DNA from: Epiperipatus broadwayi
Taxonomy: Eukaryota; Onychophora; Udeonychophora; Euonychophora; Peripatidae
Length of the DNA stretch: 64,000 bases
Assembly: GCA_028023455.1 (NCBI GenBank)
Contig: JAQFVV010006221.1
Span: 5,935,011 to 5,999,010 of the forward strand
Reading direction: 5' to 3'
Below, piece by piece: positions 1-12,299 of the stretch (its first letter is position 1; every line of letters starts with the position of its first letter). The notes under the pieces are model-generated. The model made no database searches, was not told the origin of the DNA, and saw only the letters and a program-made list of their open reading frames with translations. Made by a program: the position numbers and the translations under genes.

Positions 1-250
1 CCATTGAAAATAAATCTTTATAAAACTGAACAACTCATTCATAATACTGTCAATTCTAATACAGTAGTACAGTAAATAAAATAAAAAAAAGTAAATTCGA
101 ATACAATAATATAAAATTAAGGACTCAATGATAACCTAATTTTTAACAGTTGCAAAAAATAAATAATAACTGAGTTTAAAATAAAGATGTAATTTATCAA
201 AAATTGTAGCCTATCTGTAATTTATAATAAATTTTACATAGTTTATTATA
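1..250. other. AT-rich anonymous sequence
   Basis: No coding, RNA or repeat signal was recognised. The stretch is strongly AT-rich and ends at the left arm of the foldback element beginning near 251. Confidence 0.5.
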
Positions 251-512
251 ATAGTGATATTAGCGATTAAGCCAATGCACATGCGCTTTAAAGATAAATT
301 ATAAATGAATACTCTCGATTTTTCCAGACACCTTCACGCTCTCATTTCCACACGCTTAAGATTTGGCCATACATAAACGTTTGGGTCTAAAGAATGGGTG
401 GATTCATTCCATTCTTTCTAAAATACTATATATTGTGTCTGGAAAAATCGAGAGTATTCATTTATAATTTATCTTTAAAGCGCATGTGCATTGGCTTACT
501 AATATCACTATT
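251..512. repeat. Foldback (MITE-like) element with ~75 bp inverted arms
   Basis: The left arm (about 251-330) and right arm (about 437-512) are near-perfect reverse complements. Both carry TAAGCCAATGCACATGCGC and a CTCGATTTTTCCAGACAC block, and they flank a unique centre of roughly 105 bp. A 4-base indel (CGAT) separates the two outermost arm segments. There is no coding capacity. The structure fits a non-autonomous element or an inverted SINE-like dimer. No target-site duplication could be fixed with certainty, so the superfamily is unknown. Confidence 0.75.
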
Positions 513-1360
513 ACATAAAAAACATAGCGCTATATAAAATAATATCATTATATAGTTTATTATAATAAAGAAACAAGATGTTTTAAAAAAATTATATTAC
601 AGCACATACAATAATTCAGTTAAAAAAAAACTAATGAATAGTTCCAAGACATTTTACAATATATAAATATCATAAGGAATTACATTTTTGTAGTGATCCA
701 AGAGAATTGGAATCCCTATTTATGAAGTCCTGTCTGTCTGAAAAAATTTACATAAAATTTTGTCATTTCAGAATTATTTTTATATATTTGCCTTTTCATT
801 ATCTTTTAGTTATTATCTTAATTACCATTTATAAGCACACAAGAATTTGAAGTTATTGTTTTTAGCTAAAAGTTGCATTCACTCCATAAGATTGAGATTT
901 TAAATCTTGGAATTTACAAGGCAATAATTTCTCATTATCAAAATGTTTTTTTTTTTTGGGCCAAGAATTGAAATATAAAATCACAACTTCAACTTAACAT
1001 AATTCTATTCAGAAGCAAATTCTTTTCTCTTATCCTGGATATGCCACTTAATATAAGTGTACATAATCAATAGATTCCAAATGAATAGGGATTTATTAAG
1101 CATTACAATGTGTCATTATGGTAGGTGACATAACTGGAGTGAGGGGGGGGGGGATTAGCTGTTGAAAAGAATTAAAGCGGTAAACTATTTATTAATTATG
1201 GTAAGATGCTTTTTTATTATTTATTCTGTATCTTGTAGTGGAAGACACTATAATTTAGAGAGAGAAAATTTATATATATAATAAACACCTCCATACTTCC
1301 CCATTCTTTTTTTTTTTTAAAAAGAAATTCACTTAAATAAAGATATAATAAAAATCAAAT

Positions 1361-1413
1361 GACCCCCAAAATGCATTTCGTGCTGAATCAGCACTCATCA
1401 GTTGGTCCAGGTC
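1361..1413 (-). ncRNA. Type I hammerhead ribozyme, family A copy 1 (complete core)
   Basis: Read on the minus strand the core is CUGAUGA, then stem II GUGCUG-AUU-CAGCAC with the canonical G10.1-C11.1 closing pair, then GAAA. Stem III is the loopless palindrome AUG/CAU, followed by H17 = U. Stem I pairs CCAA (before the core) with UUGG (after the cleavage site), and beyond an internal loop GACC pairs with GGUC. Predicted cleavage lies between minus-strand bases 1370 and 1369. Every element of the type I consensus is present, so this is the copy most likely to be active. Very short stem III is known from Schistosoma and Penelope-like hammerheads, which tend to act as dimers. Confidence 0.85.
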
Positions 1414-1776
1414 ACTATCTCTCATATATATCTTTTATTATATGAAAAGTATTTATCTATAGTAAATTGTTACATTTTCATTTACCACTGTCAAACTCCC
1501 TCCACTCACAACTCCCGACGCCATCCATTTCAGATAAATACAATAATGACCATTACTAATCATTATCGAAACTAAAGATTATCTCTAGCACAGATATAAA
1601 CTTTAAATCTCAGTTAAAGATTAATATATCTGATTTTTTATTTATTTTACACACACGAAGTTATTAACCTTTCTCTTTCCCAAGTGTAATATCTTACAGA
1701 TATAATAAACACCTCCATACTTCCCCATTCTTTTTTTTTTTTTAAATTCACTTAAATGAAAATATAAAAGTCAAAT

Positions 1777-1812
1777 GACTCCCAAGATGCATTTCGTGCT
1801 GAACCAGCCCTC
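1777..1812 (-). ncRNA. Truncated hammerhead ribozyme, family A copy 2
   Basis: The minus strand retains part of stem II, GAAA, stem III AUG/CAU, the cleavage triplet AUC and the UUGG strand of stem I. The CUGAUGA box is lost because the sequence switches to an inverted copy inside stem II. It lies exactly 416 bp from copy 1, which fixes the tandem period. It cannot cleave alone as it stands. Confidence 0.7.
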
Positions 1813-3717
1813 GTGCTAGAGATAATCTCTAGTTTCTATAGTGATTAGTAATGATCATTATTGTATTTATCTGAAATGGATGGCGTCGGAATTGTGAGTG
1901 GAGGGAGTTTGACAGTGGTAAATGAAAATGTAACAATAAATATTTGTCTACATCACTTCAAATTTTAACTGGAACAAAATTAATGACTGCAGTTTAATAG
2001 TGTTATCTCTAATAATTGATGGTTGTAGATATAGTTTAATATCATTATCTTCCACCATTGTCAATCCATTGCAAGATGAAAATCTCCCCAAGTTTAAGCC
2101 AGTTTTTCCAATCTTTACTGCACAAGATGCCAATAAACTTTCTTATTTCATCCATAGGTCTTACATATGGGATTTAGTTTAAGACTTCAATTATTATCAC
2201 TTCAAGCAATATGTCCAGTTCCGTTCAATTTCAGTTGTTTAGCTATTCAGTGATGTCAATGACACCTGTTTGTTTTCTCATCCATGTTTTTCATTTTCAA
2301 TCTCTTATTATCTCTATCTTAAATTTCTCCATACTTTTTTGAGTGGTCTGAAATCTCTGAATTGTTCTCTTTATGAAGTGTCCAAGTTTTCAGATACATA
2401 AATAAGAACTGGCAAAACACATCTATTGAAAATCTTGCTTTCAATCACTTAGGCATATTATCTTTTAATATTTAAATTATTTCTACCAAAAGCACTCCAT
2501 CCAAGTTTAATTCTGTGATTAATTTCATCCATTATGTTTTCGTCTGTATTAATAATCTGACCAAGATATTCATAGTTGTTAACTTTTTCTAATTCATGAT
2601 TATCAATCTTTATTTTTTTTCTTGTGGAAAAGTCCATTGAACATTACTTAGTTTTTTATATTTATCTTTAGTCCTACTTTTTTACTTTCATCTGATAACT
2701 CTTGCAAAAACAACCACATTCTGCAAAACAAAATGTCTTAAATACTCTCTTAGTCTTTTAGTTTCTCATTTTAGTCCACAAAATAGTTATTGTAAAATTC
2801 CTGTAAAAAGTTTTGGAGATATGGAATCACTCTGTTGTACCCGTTTCTCAATATTAATCTTTTTAATAACACTATCTAATCTAATTATTGCTGTTGCATC
2901 TTGATAAATATTCTTCAGAATATGACAATATCCTGAGTCTATATTTTGGTGATCCAATATTTTAACCACTGCAGAATGCTTATAGAATCAAATTCCTTTT
3001 CATAATCTATAAATCCAAAGCATAATGGCAATTCATATTCATTGGGTCTTTCTATAACTTCTCTCAATAATTGAATGCTATTCATTGTGCTAAAATTACT
3101 TTTAAATTCATCTAATTCTTTTGGTTGATTAATATCCAAAGTTCATTATAGATTAATTGAAATTATCTTTGTAAAGATTTTGTATAAAAATGATAAATGA
3201 CTGTTAGATCTGTAACTTTTAATATCTTCATTATCGCTCTTGAATATCAATATTACTCCTACATTATTCCAATCAGATAATAAATTTTTATTATTTAGAC
3301 ATTTGATCCATAACTTTGCCAACAATTTTTCAATTTCTTCCTGTGCTTCTTTCAAATCACTGATAATAGTTCAATCATTTTGTGGAGCTTTTTAATCTTC
3401 GTGGATTTAATTGTATATTTCACTTCTTCATTTAAAATGATGTGCAACTGAGCAAATGTAATAACTGTAGAAGATATTTTAATTTTATGTTCTGTATTAC
3501 TATATAAATCTTTGTAAAACTCTTTCAAATATTTCATGATGCCATGTGTCTTTTTAGTAATAGTTCCATCTTTTCTTCTTATTTGCAGAAATTACTTTTT
3601 AATCAACACCAAGATGTTTTACCCTTTTGAGATTTGTATTCTCTTTTACAACTTTCCTTGCCAATTCACAAAGATATTTTCTTATAGCACTTAATTTTTC
3701 TATATCATTTTACAAAA

Positions 3718-4103
3718 TACTAGATACTTAAATAAGGCTATAACCTTAGTACATGCACCTTGAGTGCTTAATTTATTACAAGAGACGTCTACAAATCTAA
3801 ATGCAAGATTCAACTTTATAAAGATAAGAGCGGCCACATTCTTATCTTCAACCTATTTTTCTAAATATATAGGCAAATCTAAAGTATTTTGATTTGGGAG
3901 CTTGAAGCTAATAAATTCTTCACTGATTAAGTTCACTATTTCTGTTAAACACTAACGATCGCAAAATCTTTCAATTTACAACGAATTAATAGCCAGATCT
4001 TAAATTTAGAAATATTTTGAATCAATTTAAAGTTGTAAATATTAATTCCTATTCAGCGCAATGACAGCACATAATACTTAAATAATGCTATAACCTTAGT
4101 GCA
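3718..4103 (+). repeat. Family C tandem element (1.1 units, 350 bp period) inserted in the LINE
   Basis: The block TAACCTTAGTACATGCACC at 3741 recurs in part at 4091, a 350 bp period. Internal motifs match the array at 13.2-14.3 kb: CCTTGAGTGCTTAAT, the GATAAGA/TCTTATC hairpin, TTTTGATTTGGGAG, and CTTCACTGATTAAG. A short tail of the same family resumes at 4821-4868 after another insertion. No coding capacity and no recognisable ribozyme. The orientation of transcription is unknown. Confidence 0.75.
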
Positions 4104-4820
4104 TAAAACTAAAGGAAAAAAAGAAATCCCAGTGTTAAATTGTTCATAGGAAAAAAGATACAATATTGTTGTATCAAACTGGAAGTTGCCGAAGGCAGCT
4201 AAACAGTGTAGATCGAAAAATTATTTCAAATTTTAATTCGATTTCAATTTTAGAATTGAACATTATAGATTATGACTCAAGCTATCTCCCTGCACAAAAA
4301 TCAGGTTTCTCCGATGATCAGAAAGAAGTTATTAGACCACTTCCGATGAATTGAGGGCCTCAAAAATAGAAAAAAAATTTTTTTTTAAAAAAAATCAACA
4401 CAGAATTACAACGAAGTGATTCATGAGCAAAAAAAGTAATAATTCAAAGACAAAATTCGTACAAATGTTTTAGACCTAAACAGAGACATTGAAACTGCAA
4501 ATTGTTCATCCTCTTTCAAGCAATAATTATTGAGAACATTGCAAAGTTTAACAACAAACTTTCAGATTATACAACTGAATCCTTGATTACTAAGCAAGAT
4601 CTAAAATTCAGTCATAGGAAGCAGAACCCAATTAGTATCAATAAATAAGGTGTGTATGGTTAATACACACCTTTTCCACATCCCTTTTCATATTTATCCT
4701 TCCCCTTTCACCATGTTACTCCTGAATTTCATTTTTACCATTCTTTGTAAACCTCTTATTTAATTGTATTTATACCTTTTTTTTTTATGAATAAAGTTTC
4801 ATCACTGGGGAAAAAACAAC
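4104..4820 (+). mobile_element. Unidentified retroposed insertion inside family C
   Basis: The segment is flanked by an imperfect ~11 bp duplication, ACCTTAGTGCA before it and ACCTTAGCGCA after it, so it is a discrete insertion with a target-site duplication. Its right end holds AATAAAG at about 4790, like a polyadenylation signal. That end resembles the AATAAAGTTT end of the LINE finishing at 10560. An open stretch at 4166-4354 and later fragments are not recognised. A 5'-truncated retrotransposon or retroposed transcript end is most likely. Confidence 0.5.
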
Positions 4821-5914
4821 ACCTTAGCGCATTCGCCTTGAGTGCTTAATTTATTACAAGAGAGACTTAATCAATCATTTTTATATATTTTTATATTCCT
4901 ATTTTTCTCATACATTATTTTATCTCAATAGAAAATTTACTCACAAATTACTTTTTTGTACTACTTAACTTTGTGTAGTTCTAAATAATGCATCAGTTAA
5001 CTTCTTATTGATTTCATTAAATTCTGAACCATTTTCAAAATCTGCTACTATTTTAAAATGCTTTGCAAATTCTAATTTAATTTCGTTGGAATGTTATTTA
5101 AGATTAAGAATTAGAACTTGCCTTTATGGTTTGCATTAACATGTATCTTACATATTAGTAATTAGTGATATTACCAATGTTGAATCTATAGAGAATATTA
5201 TAATCTTGAAGTGCATATTTTCTGTTAATCAAAATCTAATTCACTTTTGCAGTATCTTCATTTGAATACATCCATATTTATTTTAGTTTAGTATTTTTCC
5301 CAAAGAAACAATTCATAATATGCACTTTTTCTGCAAAAGACTACAAGTCTATTTCCTTTCTCATTATTATCACCACATCCTTATTTATCCACACTATTTT
5401 CATCTTTCAATCATTTACCAATTTTAGTATTAAAGTCTCCTTTGACAATTTTTAAATGTTGGCTCTGATTAAAAGCATTTTCTACATTCATATAAAGATC
5501 TTGTTGGGATATAAATTTGAATTATTTGCATTTGGTATCTTTCATTTGTTTGAATACTTATCTTGCCATTCTGTCTATATATCACCAATCTTCACAGTGT
5601 TGTTCTTCCACTTTTTATTAATAATGAATCCCACCCACTCTAGTTGCTCCTCTAAAGTTTGTGTTTTTGTAGTAAAATACATGACTAATTTTAAAATCAA
5701 TTGTCATTTCACTTTTTCTTTTAATTTCGTAAAATCCTACAATATTCCATTTAATATTAGTAATTTCTTTTTGTAGTTTGTGCAATCTTTCTACACTTGA
5801 AGTGATATGCAAGATTGTCTTTAAATCTAATTAAATTAAATGTTCATGTCATTTTATTCATCTGTTCAAAGAATTTGTAATCTTTCAAGTAAAATATTTA
5901 TTAGAATTGTTAAT

Positions 5915-6070
5915 TATAAATTTATTAAACGCACATTGATTACGTAAGTAATATTTACTGAGGCTATAACCTCGATAATATGCGTATAAAATGCGATAGT
6001 AGGGACCTCTACAGGTGTTTTAACCACAAGCTTACGCTATGGAAGATGGCATTAAATTTAAAGGATTTAT
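5915..6070 (-). repeat. Family D fragment (relative of family C)
   Basis: The palindromic ATTACGTAAGTAATATTTACT block, then GGGACCTCTACAG and TTAACCACAAGCTTAC, match the family D unit at 32484-32865 in inverse orientation. It is a partial copy and non-coding. Confidence 0.65.
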
Positions 6071-7480
6071 TACTTGATATAGTGCTAGAAATCACGGTAG
6101 AATAATAATTTGCTTTATAATATATATATGTTTATCGTACTTTAAGGTTTTGGTTTGTACTTGATTAAATAATGTTTGTGAAGATTTTTTAAATTTGAAA
6201 TATTTACTAAATGATAGCTATCTTTTTACAAAACAATAACCTTTAACATTCATAGAAATGATGTTCTATCCTATTCGATAAATCATTTACATATAATTCT
6301 GAAAGTTTATCTAAGTAATTTTCACTTGATTGATTTCTTCATAAAATCAATTTTGTCAGAAAGCTTTTCTTATTAATGAATTAAATTTGAAGAAGTGAAT
6401 TGGAAAAAGCAGCCATATGGAACGTTTTGAGTCATCCTGTCTTTTAAAAAAATGTTTTGCATGGTCAAGAAAAAGGGGAGAGGGGAGGGAATATAACATT
6501 GGAAAGTTGCTAATCTACTATTATATATACTGTTTGGAAATTGTTATTTTTATAATATGGACATTCTACAAACGCTTTCAAATATATTTTGCTTATTTTC
6601 GTCAAGTAATTGAAAGTTTAGTTAATTACTTAAAATTTAGTATCATATAAAAATATACGTATTTGTGATTTGTTAGTGTTTTTTCTTATTGTTTGCTTAG
6701 TTATCTTGTAAATCAGTGATAGCTAGCAATTTGATAGGTAGGTGGTAAAGAAGAGTGGAGACAGAAAGATCATATACAAGAATATTGATTAATATTAATT
6801 TTCAGTCGCATTTTATAATAAACTATGAGTTAGTTCCTACTCCAGCACCATTTATTGTACATTTGCATAATAATAATTACCGGATCCTTTATTGTTTTAA
6901 CTCCTCTTCTTAGGCTAGTTTCTAATTTTTGTTTTTATGAATGAGATTTTATGATTGAAAATTGGAAGCAATATATTGAAGTATATAGCAATCATCTTTA
7001 ACTTCATTTTGAATGCAATAAAATTTCTAATAATACTTAAGCTTACAGGAAATTATTATATTGGATCAGGAAGCTGCTCTTGGTTACCTATTTATATTAA
7101 GCTATTAAGACTTTGTAATAGGATTTCTTTCCTATATTCCGTGTTCAATGAAAAACATTAGTTTTCTTCTGTATTTTTTATTTTTAATTTCCAATATTTT
7201 TTTTTTATCATATATGAATTTTATATATTTGAATTTTCAGATATACAATAATAATTAATTATTCACAATGTTACATTCTTTGAAACCGCATTCCTCCCAA
7301 ATCACTTTTTATGATGCTTTATTTAATTTCCAGTAACAATTTTGGCTATCTGATTTTCATAGGAAATTAAATAAAACATCATGAAAACTCCAAAGAGATT
7401 TTGAATATTTTGGAATATTAAAATTTTAGTTAAAGATTCAGTTAAAAATATCAGTATTTATGTATTAGACTTGCTGCTCG
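6070..7480. other. Anonymous AT-rich sequence
   Basis: Only short open stretches of skewed composition (6417-6650, 6955-7161) occur, rich in I, F, Y, N and K as expected by chance in AT-rich DNA. I see no gene, RNA or clear repeat. Confidence 0.5.
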
Positions 7481-7484
7481 TGTA

Positions 7485-7685
7485 TGCGACGGAGACAGCG
7501 GAAAGTCGTGAATCTTTCTCCAGTGAGGGTGGTGGAGTTTGTGATTGGCAGAATGCCATAGTTATGACTTTTAAGTACATTTGTAAAAGTTGTAACTTTT
7601 TTAATATGCCATATTAAAATGTCACAACTAGGGCATTCTACCATCACCCTCCCCTCACCCGAGAAAGGCATAACAATGTCATCAC
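7485..7685. repeat. Short foldback element
   Basis: A left arm with CTTTCTCCAGTGAGGGTGG and GGCAGAATGCC is mirrored on the right by GGGCATTCTACCATCACC and CCCTCACCCGAGAAAGG. The arms are about 45-50 bp around an AT-rich centre of about 100 bp. It is noticeably more GC-rich than its surroundings. The open stretch across it (7465-7671, minus) is a by-product of the palindrome and not a gene. It is MITE-like and its superfamily is not assigned. Confidence 0.65.
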
Positions 7686-7844
7686 AAACATGGTCAACAG
7701 GTCTAATATGTAATTACCAAAATATCTTATTCATAACATTAATTTTAATAAAACTTGTCCTACAGATATATTTTTAAATGTAAGTAAATAAGTAAAAAAA
7801 AAATTTTTTTTTACTTTCATATATAAATTTAATTGCCTTCGTGG

Positions 7845-8015
7845 TTTAGAAAATTATAGAGTGTTTGATCTACAAGTTAAAGGTTTATGGTTTGAAGCTT
7901 AGCCAAGTAATGTATATATGTAAATGCTAATGATAAATAAAACAGTACTAGTTCTTTTCAACTTGTATTTGGATGCTTGAACATCACATTATCTCAAGTA
8001 ACTGACTTTATTTAT
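7845..8015 (+). mobile_element. tRNA-derived SINE-like repeat (family T3)
   Basis: A tRNA-like head (GTGGTTTAGAA ... AGTTAAAGGTTTATGG) is followed by GGATGCTTGAACATCACATTATCTCAAG. The tail part (CTTGAACAT-ACAT-ATCTC-AAGCAACTAAC) recurs at about 46628-46665, so this is a dispersed family. A- and B-box matches are weak. Confidence 0.45.
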
Positions 8016-8129
8016 TTATTATTATATTTAAATGTATAATAAACTGAGGTTTTTCCTTCAATAATCTGTGCAATTGCATAAAATTATTATAACTTTTTTG
8101 AAGTATCACTAAAGATGTATCTTTGAAAC

Positions 8130-8141
8130 ATAATAATAATA

Positions 8142-8203
<62 letters not shown>
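8130..8203. repeat. (TAA)n / (TTA)n palindromic microsatellite
   Basis: A run of TAA units switches to TTA units at about 8172, making a perfect hairpin-forming palindrome immediately upstream of a truncated LINE. It may be the TAA tail of an older LINE abutting an inverted one. Confidence 0.9.
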
Positions 8204-9638
8204 AGAACACCTTACAAAAGAAGCTTAAAGAAAATGCCACACAGATTACCAACTCCCTCACCGAAGCTTATCTCTCCCTTTATGCAAAAATTCACCTATT
8301 TAACATGTTCATAATGACAAAGATTGCATATTATTTGCCTATTATTAAATTTTCAAAATCGTTTAATTCTGCCATCTCCTCTCTGCAATAAGCTACTATG
8401 GGGCAGGAAAAGTTTCAATCTCAGCTAAGAGACCTAGTTGCCTGCCCATTAATAATGGTCTGGGCCTCCACAGTACCCAAGTGTTCTAAATTCAAAAAGC
8501 CATAAATTCAAGTGCATCAATTGTTCACAAGTTCCCAGCACTACAATCACTGTTACAAGTGATCCCTACTGATAGATCTCTCCCTATATCAGCTACATTT
8601 CTAACTACCCTTTACCAATCATTCCTATTACTATCCAACTGATCAACATTTACCATGACTAATAAATACACATACTGGCAAACATATGATATACTATATC
8701 CGGAGCCCAACAGAGATTATTCTTCTCCCATGCTTCATATCGATAACTGCCAGCTACTCCGTTCCTTCAAAAGATGGTCCCTGGATCCTAAATTTTTCGA
8801 TTTCCTAGTTCGTCTTAACCTAATGCATTGCCAACATTGTATTTTATCCAGTATCAGTGCCTATATAAAAAAATAAATTTATTCTGCACTTTATGTAATG
8901 CAGCGGAAGAAACTCAACAACATCTCTTTCAGCAGTATCAAGCCCTCAAACAAATCAGGACTATCATGCTAAATACAAATAGATGGCAGTTGCATCTATA
9001 CAACAACTAATTCAACCCTATCAGAAGATACACCCTCCCACAACATGTGCAACAACTTTCACCCTATATGCATTCTGGTGCACTCGCTGCATCTTTACCA
9101 TTGGCAACAACACCAGAAAACATCCATTTACATTTATCAATAAGCTCCAACAAATCAAGGCCTGGGGCAACAAGATGGCATCCCCAGATATTTTTGCTGC
9201 CACCTGGTCATTGCTTAAACAACCACCCAATCTATAATAGGTCATAATCCAAGAATAACTTCATTGAATAGCATTCAATGGTCCCATACATTACTCTCAA
9301 TAAAACTCACCTTCACTAACCGCCTTCAACTCCATGCACCATTGGACTATAGAATTTGCTCCACATCTACCACATTCTGCTGGTTGTCACCACATGGAAT
9401 TCTACTCTGAATTAACTTTGTTCATTGTACGACACCCATGGCTTGATTTTGTGCTACATAAATTACAAGTTGCCACACTACTATACTATAGGATTAGCAA
9501 TTAAAAGAATAACAATCAAGATTAACTTAGTGACTAAATAACTTTTGATATGACACCAGATTTGCACCTGTAACCTTTGCAATCAATGTTATGTAATGTC
9601 ATGTAACCTAAAGGATTAATAAAGATTATTGTTAAAAC

Positions 9639-9639
<1 letters not shown>
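8204..9639 (+). pseudogene. 5'-truncated LINE, reverse transcriptase C-terminus and 3' UTR (copy 1)
   Basis: The frame-shifted translation carries NKYTYWQTYDIL, LLRSFKRWSLDPKFFDFLVR and then a zinc-binding CTLCNAAEETQQHL motif at about 8895, typical of the zf-RVT C-terminus of non-LTR reverse transcriptases. It continues to a MASPDIFAATWSLLK end at about 9215. The same protein tail appears more completely in the next copy. Upstream, 8380-8640 encodes frame-broken thumb-region sequence. The 3' UTR leads straight into a (TAA)n tail. It is 5'-truncated as usual for LINEs and not functional. Confidence 0.8.
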
Positions 9640-9730
<91 letters not shown>

Positions 9731-9731
9731 T
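9640..9731 (+). repeat. (TAA)n tail of LINE copy 1
   Basis: About 30 TAA units directly follow the LINE 3' UTR. The tyrosine-run open frame on the minus strand here is simply the translation of this repeat. Confidence 0.95.
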
Positions 9732-10964
<1,233 letters not shown>

Positions 10965-11475
10965 CAGCAATGTTATATGTGAGGATATTCTCATTTCAGC
11001 CACAAGATAAAGACTTTGAGAAAATAGGTACTACCATCTTGCTTTCAAACTTAAATGCACTTACATTGGCCAAAGATTGTGAATATATATTAAATCATTT
11101 ACTTTATATCCATTTCTTTTAATAATCTTATTAACATTTATGAAATATTGAAATTTGCTTTGTGTTAATATTAGATGTTAAACTATGTAATGATCAATGA
11201 ATTTTACTAGCAAAGTACCAGATTATAATTCTATTTAGAAGGTAATTTCTCTTCCCTTGCACCATACTATAATAGTAAATTGGCAATGTTAAATGTGGAG
11301 ATACTATTGTTCTAGTCACAAGATAAAGATTTTGAGAAAATAAGAATGACCATCTTATTTTCAAATCTAAATTCATTTATATAGGCCAGTCTTAAGTATC
11401 TTGAGAATAAGAATGTGAATATGTATTGTACCACTAAACACCACATGATCACTATTTCTTATGTTTGAATATGTA
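10965..11475. repeat. Diverged direct duplication (family F) with a family B end fragment
   Basis: The block with CAGCAATGTTATATGTGAGG and CACAAGATAAAGACTTTGAG at 10970 recurs at about 11280. The part with CATTTCTTTTAATAATCT recurs near 13105. At 11435-11470 a short piece matches the outer end of family B elements (CACATGATCACTATTTCTTAT). No coding content. Confidence 0.55.
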
Positions 11476-12094
11476 TTATATCATTTGTATATATATATAT
11501 ATAGCCTCCAAGTATGTTGGCATTGATAAGATTTAAAGGTTAAAAGAAATAAAATTTAAAAATCATCAATTGATGTAATTTAGTTTTTGTTTTATTAGTT
11601 AGTATATATATATATATTTTTGATACATACAATGAAAGCTATTTGTCTTTAAAATTATCTATTTAATTAATGCAAAGTTAAAATTGGAAAGAATGTAGGC
11701 ACATACAGATTACTAATCCAGATAAGCAAAAGAAATTATAAATGCAAGAGATTACAATCAGAGTAAAACCTTTTAAATGATAATTAAAGATGGCCAAAAT
11801 AATTTATTAAATAAAAAGACTTTACACTAAAAAATAATAATAAATGTTTATCAACTTGTATTCTGATAACAAAAACAAAAGAGAAAAATATATGTGGAGA
11901 AATCTTACAAACTGGTCGAGAATATAAAAGGAAGAAAATAACTTCGAGCGAGGTCAGTTGTGCTTTTCTTTTTTGGCTGACTGTTTCATCCCAAATGAAG
12001 GGACAAGTGGCTAATTTCAATTGTCTTGTTATCGCAATGGCAGTTAGATGTTTCCATTTGGGACTACTCATTTGCTGAACTAAGTCTTTATGCA

Positions 12095-12290
12095 GGAGTG
12101 GAAACTGGAGCATTTGTGGACATCCCTCATCAAGAAGAGATCACTCCAAAAAGCTTTTGAGCCCAGTCTTAAAACAGACCAAGAATGGGAAAATGTCGAC
12201 AGAAGAAACGAGTGAAATCTTTCAACTCAAGAAATGCATGTATGCTACCATAATCTGCAATCTCCATAAACCTGTGGAACTTACCAGTAA
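12095..12290 (+). other. Possible small exon or 41-codon open frame, unidentified
   Basis: An acceptor-like TTTATGCAG precedes GAGTGG, and a donor-like GTAAGT occurs at 12288. Between them the base composition is less AT-rich than the surroundings. An ATG at about 12091 opens a frame beginning MQEWKLEHLWTSLIKKR that stops after about 41 codons (TGA near 12213). A second frame stays open up to the GTAAGT. Amino-acid composition is balanced and charged, unlike chance frames nearby. I do not recognise the protein. It could be a host exon or transposon debris. Confidence 0.25.
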
Positions 12291-12299
12291 GTTAATATT

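Larger units (their letters stand above)
1240..1925 (-). mobile_element. Hammerhead-carrying retrozyme-like element, family A: tandem plus inverted copy
   Basis: The ribozyme block at 1371 recurs at 1787, and the flanking motif CACCTCCATACTTCCCC recurs with it (about 1287 and 1704), giving a head-to-tail unit of 416 bp on the minus strand. Near 1812 the second unit stops inside the ribozyme and the sequence continues as the reverse complement of about 1490-1580 (the TGGATGGCGTCGG block), so the locus is a tandem partial dimer joined to an inverted partial copy. No protein is encoded. Tandem units each carrying a type I hammerhead are the hallmark of retrozymes; that assignment is inference from layout. 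The related copy at 39.2-39.6 kb shares the non-ribozyme body. Confidence 0.7.
2040..5815 (-). pseudogene. RTE-type LINE (endonuclease + reverse transcriptase), decayed and interrupted
   Basis: Reading the minus strand from 5815 downward, an apurinic-type endonuclease comes first (5618-5812, with NIKWNIVGFYEIKRK; then GDFNTKIGK near 5445). The reverse transcriptase follows: fingers/palm at 3146-3537 (NVGVILIFKSDNEDIKSYR), the catalytic region at 2939-3139 (FGFIDYEKEFDSI) and 2787-2969 (RVQQSDSISPKLFTGIL). The C-terminal part runs to about 2400 (NNYEYLGQIINTDEN), and the 3' end is near 2040. The order and motifs match RTE-clade LINEs such as those annotated as craniofacial-development-protein-2-like. 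Stop codons and frameshifts occur throughout. A family C repeat (3718-4868), itself carrying another insertion, splits endonuclease from reverse transcriptase. It is certainly non-functional. Confidence 0.85.
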
